Both the position numbers and the translations under genes were made by a program. Under the pieces are notes generated by a model. That model saw only the letters and a list, made by a program, of their open reading frames with translations. It made no database searches and was not told where the DNA came from. 64,000 bases of DNA from positions 372,001 through 436,000 of the forward strand of contig NZ_JANUGW010000002.1 of NCBI RefSeq assembly GCF_024753285.1. Reading direction: 5' to 3'. Source of the stretch: Massilia pinisoli (lineage in GTDB: Bacteria; Pseudomonadota; Gammaproteobacteria; Burkholderiales; Burkholderiaceae_D). Below, piece after piece: positions 59,447-64,000 of this stretch; the stretch's first letter is position 1, and every line of letters begins with the position of its first letter.

Positions 59447-62400
59447 ATGAAAAAACTCCTCGTTCTACTGGGCCTCGTCGCCCAGATGCTGGCCGGCGCC
59501 GCCGGCGCGGCCGTGACCAGTATCGCCCAGCTGCCGCTGCTCAACGTCGACGGCACCGGCAATGTCAAGCCGAACCTGATGCTGCTGTACGATAACTCCG
59601 GCTCGATGGCCAGCGCGTTCACGCCGGACTACATCGACGACAGCACGACGTGCCGCTCGCGTGCGCTGATGTCCAGCGGGACGCGCGGCTGCGCGGTCGG
59701 TCACCCGCCTTTCAACAGCGCGGACTTCAACCGCCAATACTACAACCCGGCCGTGCGCTACGTGCCGCCCGTGCGCGCGGACGGCACGTCGTACACGTCG
59801 ATGACGCGCAGCGCCACCACCAACTGGACGGTCGTGACGACCGACGGGTTCGGCGTCAACAAGCGCGACCTGCTGGGTAACAGCGCTTCCAGCACGAACC
59901 TCGCGACCGGGTACCCCGACCTGCGCTGGTGCGACACCAACAGCGCCAACTGTGTCTACAACTCGGCCACCTACAGCTACCCGAACGACGTGCGCTACAC
60001 GGCACAGGTGTACACGACGAATCCGTACTACTACACGATCAACGTCGCCGAATATTGCACCACCGCCGCCCTGACCACATGCGTGACGACTGCGGTGGGC
60101 GCGGCCGCGCCGGCCGGTTATCCGTTCCCGGCCAAGGTGCGCTGGTGTGACAGCACGGCGCTGTCGAACTGCCAGGCAAAATACGTGGGCAATTTCAAAT
60201 ACCCGCGCTTCTCGAATCCGAACGGCGGTGTGGTCGCCGCCTACGGGACGATCACGATCGGCACGTCGGCGTCGAGTGGGTCCATCACCATCAACGGCGT
60301 GTCGGTCGCGGAACCCGCGGGTGCCGTCGTCATCACCAACAATGCGGTGACGGCCGCGACCGGCACCAACACGATCAGCAAGCAGGCGACGGTGGCCACT
60401 GCGATCGCGGCCTCCATCATCGCCAAGACCGGCCTCACGAACCAGTACCTGGCTTGCGTGCGCACGCCGGCGTCCGGCTACAGCGTGCCGGCCTGTTCGA
60501 CCTACGGCATCACGCTCGGCACCGACAACGTCGTCGCCGTGATCCCGATCGACTGCGCGAGCGGCGTGAGCGGCAAGTCCATCGGCGTCTGCTCGGTGCT
60601 GACGGACAGCAGCCGCTCCGGTTGGGCCATCACCGTCGACGCGCCGGCGGCGGTGGTGCAGGCCGCGCAGCCGGCCACCGCGCTGATCACGGTGTCGGGG
60701 ACGGCGAGCAACAGCAAGACCACGACCAGCCGCACCGTGCTGTCGGCCGGCACGAAGCTGGGCGGCAAGACGCTGATTTCCTTCGACCGCACCTTCGGCA
60801 AGGGCGCCAGCAACACGTCCGTCGCCTCCACCATTGCCGGCGACATCGGCGTGCAGGGCACCGTGACCGCCTACCTCGGCGGCAATGCTGTCACGCCGGC
60901 TTGCGCGGCGAAAGGCGCGGACACGATCTGCGTTGCCGACAGTGGCGCCGCCGCGGGCGGCGCCGCGATCACGATGGGCACGCTCACCAACAACGGCGGC
61001 AACATCAGCTTCGCGCTGACCCCGGCATCGGCACCGGTGGCGGCCATCTACGACACGATCCCCGTGACGACGACCCCGCTGGGCAGCGGTGCCGCCGTGT
61101 TCGTGCGCACCGACATCGTTCCGAGCGTGACCAGCTACCCGAAGGCGGCGGGCCGTACGGATTGCGCGGGCAGCACCTGCACGTACGACGAGGAGATGAC
61201 GAACTTCGCCAACTGGTATGCCTACTACAAGACGCGCAACCAGATGATGAAGTCGGCCGTCGGCCTCGCGTTCCAGCCGCTCACGTCGAACTACAACGTC
61301 GGCATCGTCTCGCTGTCCACGGCGGCGGCGGAAGGCGCGATGACGCCACCACAGCAGTTCACGGGCGCCGCGCGCACGAGCTGGTATGCCACACTGTATG
61401 CGATGGACGGCAGCAATTCGACGCCGCTGCGCCAGGCCCTGTACGCGATCGGGAAGATGTACGCCAACCAGTCGCCGTACGTGGCCGCGGCCGGCTCGGA
61501 AGTGGTGCAGTACCCCTGCCAGCAGAATTTCACGTTCATCACGACGGACGGCTACTGGAACGGCGGCGCAGCGTCGACCGTCGTCAACAACGACAACGTC
61601 GAGAGCACGGCACGCTTCTGCACGCGGGGCAGCGGCTGCTACGACCCCAGCGCGCAGACCTACAACTCGCTGGCCGACGTCGCGCTGTACTGGTACAACG
61701 GCGGCTCGAACGCGACCACGTCGTCGCTGCGCACGTCGATCGAGGACTGGACCAAGCCGGGCCTCGTGCCCGCGCAGACCGGCGAGAACACGCGCCTGCA
61801 CATGAACACCTACGCGCTCGGCCTGGGCGTGGACGGTGTCATGAACTACGAGGAAAAATACGACACGGCCCCGCTGCCGTCCGGCGACTTCTACAAGCTG
61901 GTCACGGGCGCGACGACGGGTTGCCCGTGGAACGGCAACGGTGCCTATGTGTGGCCGGATCCGAAGACGGGCGACTCCAGCGGTTCGGCAGCGTACCAGT
62001 CGCGCGTGGACGACTTGTGGCACGCCGCCATCAACGGCCACGGGCACTATTTCAGCGCGTCCGACCCGACACAGGTGGTGCAGGGGCTCAGTTCGGCGCT
62101 GTCGTCGATCCAGGTGCGTATCGGCGCCGCGTCGGCGGCCGCGACGTCGACCCCGAACATCTCCCAGCAGGACAACGACATCTTCTCGTCGACGTTCACG
62201 ACGGTCCGGTGGTACGGCGAACTGGCCGACCGCAAGATCGACCCCGTCACGGGGACCGTGTCGACCACGGCCGCGTGGACGACGTCCGACACCGTCGGCC
62301 GCCTCGTCGGCGACAGCAGCGATACCCGTACGATCTGGATGGCCGACGTGGCGAACGGGGGGCTCAAATCGTTCACGTACGGGAACCTGAGCGCGACCGA

Positions 62401-64000
62401 AAAGGCCTGGTTCGACAACAAGTGCGCGGCGCTCGCACAGTGCGCCAGCCTGTCGACCACGGACCGTGCGACCGTCAACGCCGGCGCCACCATCGTCAAC
62501 TGGCTGCGCGGCCAGCAGCAGTATGCCGACGGCACGATCCTGCGCGCCTACACGCGTACCGACCACAACCCGCCCGGCCTCGCGACGACGATCCCGATCG
62601 TGCTGGGCGACATCGCCTCGTCGAAGCCGGCTTACCTGCGCGATCCGCGCAAGGGCTATTCGATCGCCGGCTACGCCGACTACAAGGCAACGAATGCCAC
62701 GCGCCGCCCGACCGTGTTCGTGGCGGCCAACGACGGCATGCTGCACGCGTTCGACGCGGCCGCCGGAACCGAACTGTGGGCCTACGCGCCCCGTATCACG
62801 ATGAAGAAGCTGTACCTGCAGGCCAGCACCACGTACGGCACCAATCACCAGTTCACGACCGACGGCGCGCCCGAGGTGGCCGACGTCAAGATCGGCGGCG
62901 CATGGCGCGCCGTCCTCGTGGCCGGCCTGAACGCGGGCGGGCGCGGCTATTATGCGCTGGACGTCACGGACCCCGCGAATCCGCGGGCGTTGTGGGAACT
63001 TTGCGCGGACTCGACGGTGTGCAGCGGCACGAACTACGATGCCGACATCGGCCTCACCTTCGGCAACCCGCAGTTCGGCACGTGGAAAGACAGTGGCGGC
63101 GCGGAGCACTGGGTCGTGTTCCTCACGTCGGGCTACAACAACGTGCCGGGCACCGACGGCGTGAGCGGCGGCAGTGGCGCCGGCTACCTGTACGTCGTCG
63201 ACGTGGCCACGGGCCAGGTGCTGAACAAGGCCGCGACGGGCGACGGCGACGCGACGACCCCGTCGGGCTTCACCCGCATCACGGCGGTCACGGCGAATCC
63301 GCTGACGGACCCGCTGGTGACCTATGTGTACGGCGGCGACAACCAGGGCAAGATGTACCGCTTCGATTACACGGCGGGTGGCGCACCCGTGGTCGTGCAG
63401 ATGGCCGACGCCGGCGCGGCCCAGCCGGTGACGACGCGCCCCGAGATCACGCTGTGCCAGGTCAACGGCACGGATGCGCAGGGCAACGCGACGACGGGTT
63501 CGCGCACGATGGTCGTCTACGGCACGGGCCGTCTGCTGGACCTGTCCGATATCGCGAACACCGATACGCAGAGCGTCTACGTGTTGAAGGACACTGGCAC
63601 GGGCATCCCGGCCGTCGACTGGCGCACGGCCACGAAGATGGCACGGATGCGATTGACGAAAAGCTCGGCCGGCGGCACCGACACCTATGCGATCGGCGGC
63701 TCGACGGTGAACTGGGGCACGCAGTCCGGCTGGTACATGGACCTCGACCAGAACCGCGGCGAGCGCGTCAACCTGGACCCGAAAGTCGTCTCCGGCACCC
63801 TGAACGTGGTGGCGAACCTCCCGACATCGTCGTCGGCGTGTTCCGTCGGCGGTACGAGCAACCTGTACCAGCTCGATGTCTGCACGGCGCAGCCGCTGCT
63901 CGTCGGTGCGAGCAACAATCCCATCGTAGGGCGGACCCTGTCGAACACCTCGGCCGCGGTCGGGTTCATCATCGTGCGCCTACCGAACGGTGCGCTGAAA
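59447..64000 (+). CDS. pilY1: PilY1-type tip adhesin, 3' end beyond window
   Basis: The ATG at 59447 opens a frame of 1518 codons that is uninterrupted to base 64000. The signal peptide is MKKLLVLLGLVAQMLAGAAGA. A von Willebrand A-like domain begins with LMLLYDNSGSMAS, where Asp49-x-Ser51-x-Ser53 forms the start of a metal site; the domain is interrupted by long Ser/Thr/Ala-rich and Cys-containing segments. From about residue 1030 the PilY1 beta-propeller begins, with VFVAANDGMLHAFDA near 1095 and GWYMDLDQNRGERVNLDP near 1430, both typical. PilY1 sits at the pilus tip, is carried by PilV/W/X and works in adhesion, retraction control and surface sensing. The C-terminus is missing only because the window ends. 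Confidence 0.93.
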   Translation, partial: MKKLLVLLGLVAQMLAGAAGAAVTSIAQLPLLNVDGTGNVKPNLMLLYDNSGSMASAFTPDYIDDSTTCRSRALMSSGTRGCAVGHPPFNSADFNRQYYNPAVRYVPPVRADGTSYTSMTRSATTNWTVVTTDGFGVNKRDLLGNSASSTNLATGYPDLRWCDTNSANCVYNSATYSYPNDVRYTAQVYTTNPYYYTINVAEYCTTAALTTCVTTAVGAAAPAGYPFPAKVRWCDSTALSNCQAKYVGNFKYPRFSNPNGGVVAAYGTITIGTSASSGSITINGVSVAEPAGAVVITNNAVTAATGTNTISKQATVATAIAASIIAKTGLTNQYLACVRTPASGYSVPACSTYGITLGTDNVVAVIPIDCASGVSGKSIGVCSVLTDSSRSGWAITVDAPAAVVQAAQPATALITVSGTASNSKTTTSRTVLSAGTKLGGKTLISFDRTFGKGASNTSVASTIAGDIGVQGTVTAYLGGNAVTPACAAKGADTICVADSGAAAGGAAITMGTLTNNGGNISFALTPASAPVAAIYDTIPVTTTPLGSGAAVFVRTDIVPSVTSYPKAAGRTDCAGSTCTYDEEMTNFANWYAYYKTRNQMMKSAVGLAFQPLTSNYNVGIVSLSTAAAEGAMTPPQQFTGAARTSWYATLYAMDGSNSTPLRQALYAIGKMYANQSPYVAAAGSEVVQYPCQQNFTFITTDGYWNGGAASTVVNNDNVESTARFCTRGSGCYDPSAQTYNSLADVALYWYNGGSNATTSSLRTSIEDWTKPGLVPAQTGENTRLHMNTYALGLGVDGVMNYEEKYDTAPLPSGDFYKLVTGATTGCPWNGNGAYVWPDPKTGDSSGSAAYQSRVDDLWHAAINGHGHYFSASDPTQVVQGLSSALSSIQVRIGAASAAATSTPNISQQDNDIFSSTFTTVRWYGELADRKIDPVTGTVSTTAAWTTSDTVGRLVGDSSDTRTIWMADVANGGLKSFTYGNLSATEKAWFDNKCAALAQCASLSTTDRATVNAGATIVNWLRGQQQYADGTILRAYTRTDHNPPGLATTIPIVLGDIASSKPAYLRDPRKGYSIAGYADYKATNATRRPTVFVAANDGMLHAFDAAAGTELWAYAPRITMKKLYLQASTTYGTNHQFTTDGAPEVADVKIGGAWRAVLVAGLNAGGRGYYALDVTDPANPRALWELCADSTVCSGTNYDADIGLTFGNPQFGTWKDSGGAEHWVVFLTSGYNNVPGTDGVSGGSGAGYLYVVDVATGQVLNKAATGDGDATTPSGFTRITAVTANPLTDPLVTYVYGGDNQGKMYRFDYTAGGAPVVVQMADAGAAQPVTTRPEITLCQVNGTDAQGNATTGSRTMVVYGTGRLLDLSDIANTDTQSVYVLKDTGTGIPAVDWRTATKMARMRLTKSSAGGTDTYAIGGSTVNWGTQSGWYMDLDQNRGERVNLDPKVVSGTLNVVANLPTSSSACSVGGTSNLYQLDVCTAQPLLVGASNNPIVGRTLSNTSAAVGFIIVRLPNGALK

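Noticed and set aside
59465..63109. 1214-codon antisense frame in the pilY1 region
   Set aside because: The plus strand encodes PilY1 with a signal peptide, DNSGS and NDGMLHAFDA; the antisense product is low-complexity Arg/Val/Gly.
1..64000. CRISPR arrays, tRNA or rRNA genes, insertion sequences, prophage
   Set aside because: No regularly spaced short repeats, RNA-gene signatures, transposase motifs or phage proteins were found by reading.

Overview
The window is GC-rich and looks like a soil or plant-associated betaproteobacterium of the Oxalobacteraceae (Massilia/Telluria-like). This rests on codon bias, short PEP-CTERM proteins, many c-di-GMP signalling proteins and a plant-polysaccharide gene set. 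The genus is inferred from the gene mix; no rRNA marker is present.

Layout. 1-6.3 kb: a cut-off alpha/beta hydrolase diverges from a LysR regulator. Next comes a MarR-controlled hydroxycinnamate operon: hydroxycinnamoyl-CoA hydratase/lyase, feruloyl-CoA synthase and a tannase/feruloyl-esterase-family lipoprotein. The order suggests release, CoA activation and side-chain cleavage of ferulate. 6.6-13.6 kb: one 2334-residue NRPS-PKS gene, C-A-PCP-KS-AT-ACP-TE. 13.8-19 kb: a CE1-type esterase lipoprotein, a sugar-porter MFS transporter and a GH115 alpha-glucuronidase. The last two diverge around two xyl-box-like operators. 19-20.6 kb: a membrane diguanylate cyclase.

20.7-30.8 kb (minus strand): a two-gene cassette present twice in tandem. 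Each copy has a very large secreted multidomain protein (alginate-lyase-like toroid, Ig-like and discoidin modules) followed 11 bases later by a short PEP-CTERM protein. This duplicated pair is the best candidate for an undescribed system.

31.2-39.4 kb: GH43 glycosidase, wax-ester-synthase-family acyltransferase, a decayed lipoprotein gene, a PAS-GGDEF protein, a second gene remnant, a repeat-built membrane protein, a DUF3943 protein and a nitroreductase. 39.6-50.8 kb: an 11-kb signalling block. It has a GGDEF/EAL/REC protein with both catalytic domains degenerate, a small protein, two HDOD proteins, a histidine kinase, an altered HD-GYP response regulator, a stand-alone receiver protein and a REC-GAF-PAS-GGDEF-EAL-REC protein with an intact EAL domain.

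51-56 kb: GH2 glycosidase, an NTF2-like protein, a PAS histidine kinase paralogous to the one in the block, and an MgtC/SapB membrane protein. 56.2-64 kb: a type IV pilus operon, pilE-fimT/gspH-pilV-pilW-pilX-pilY1, with pilY1 running off the window. No rRNA, tRNA, CRISPR array, transposase or phage gene was seen.
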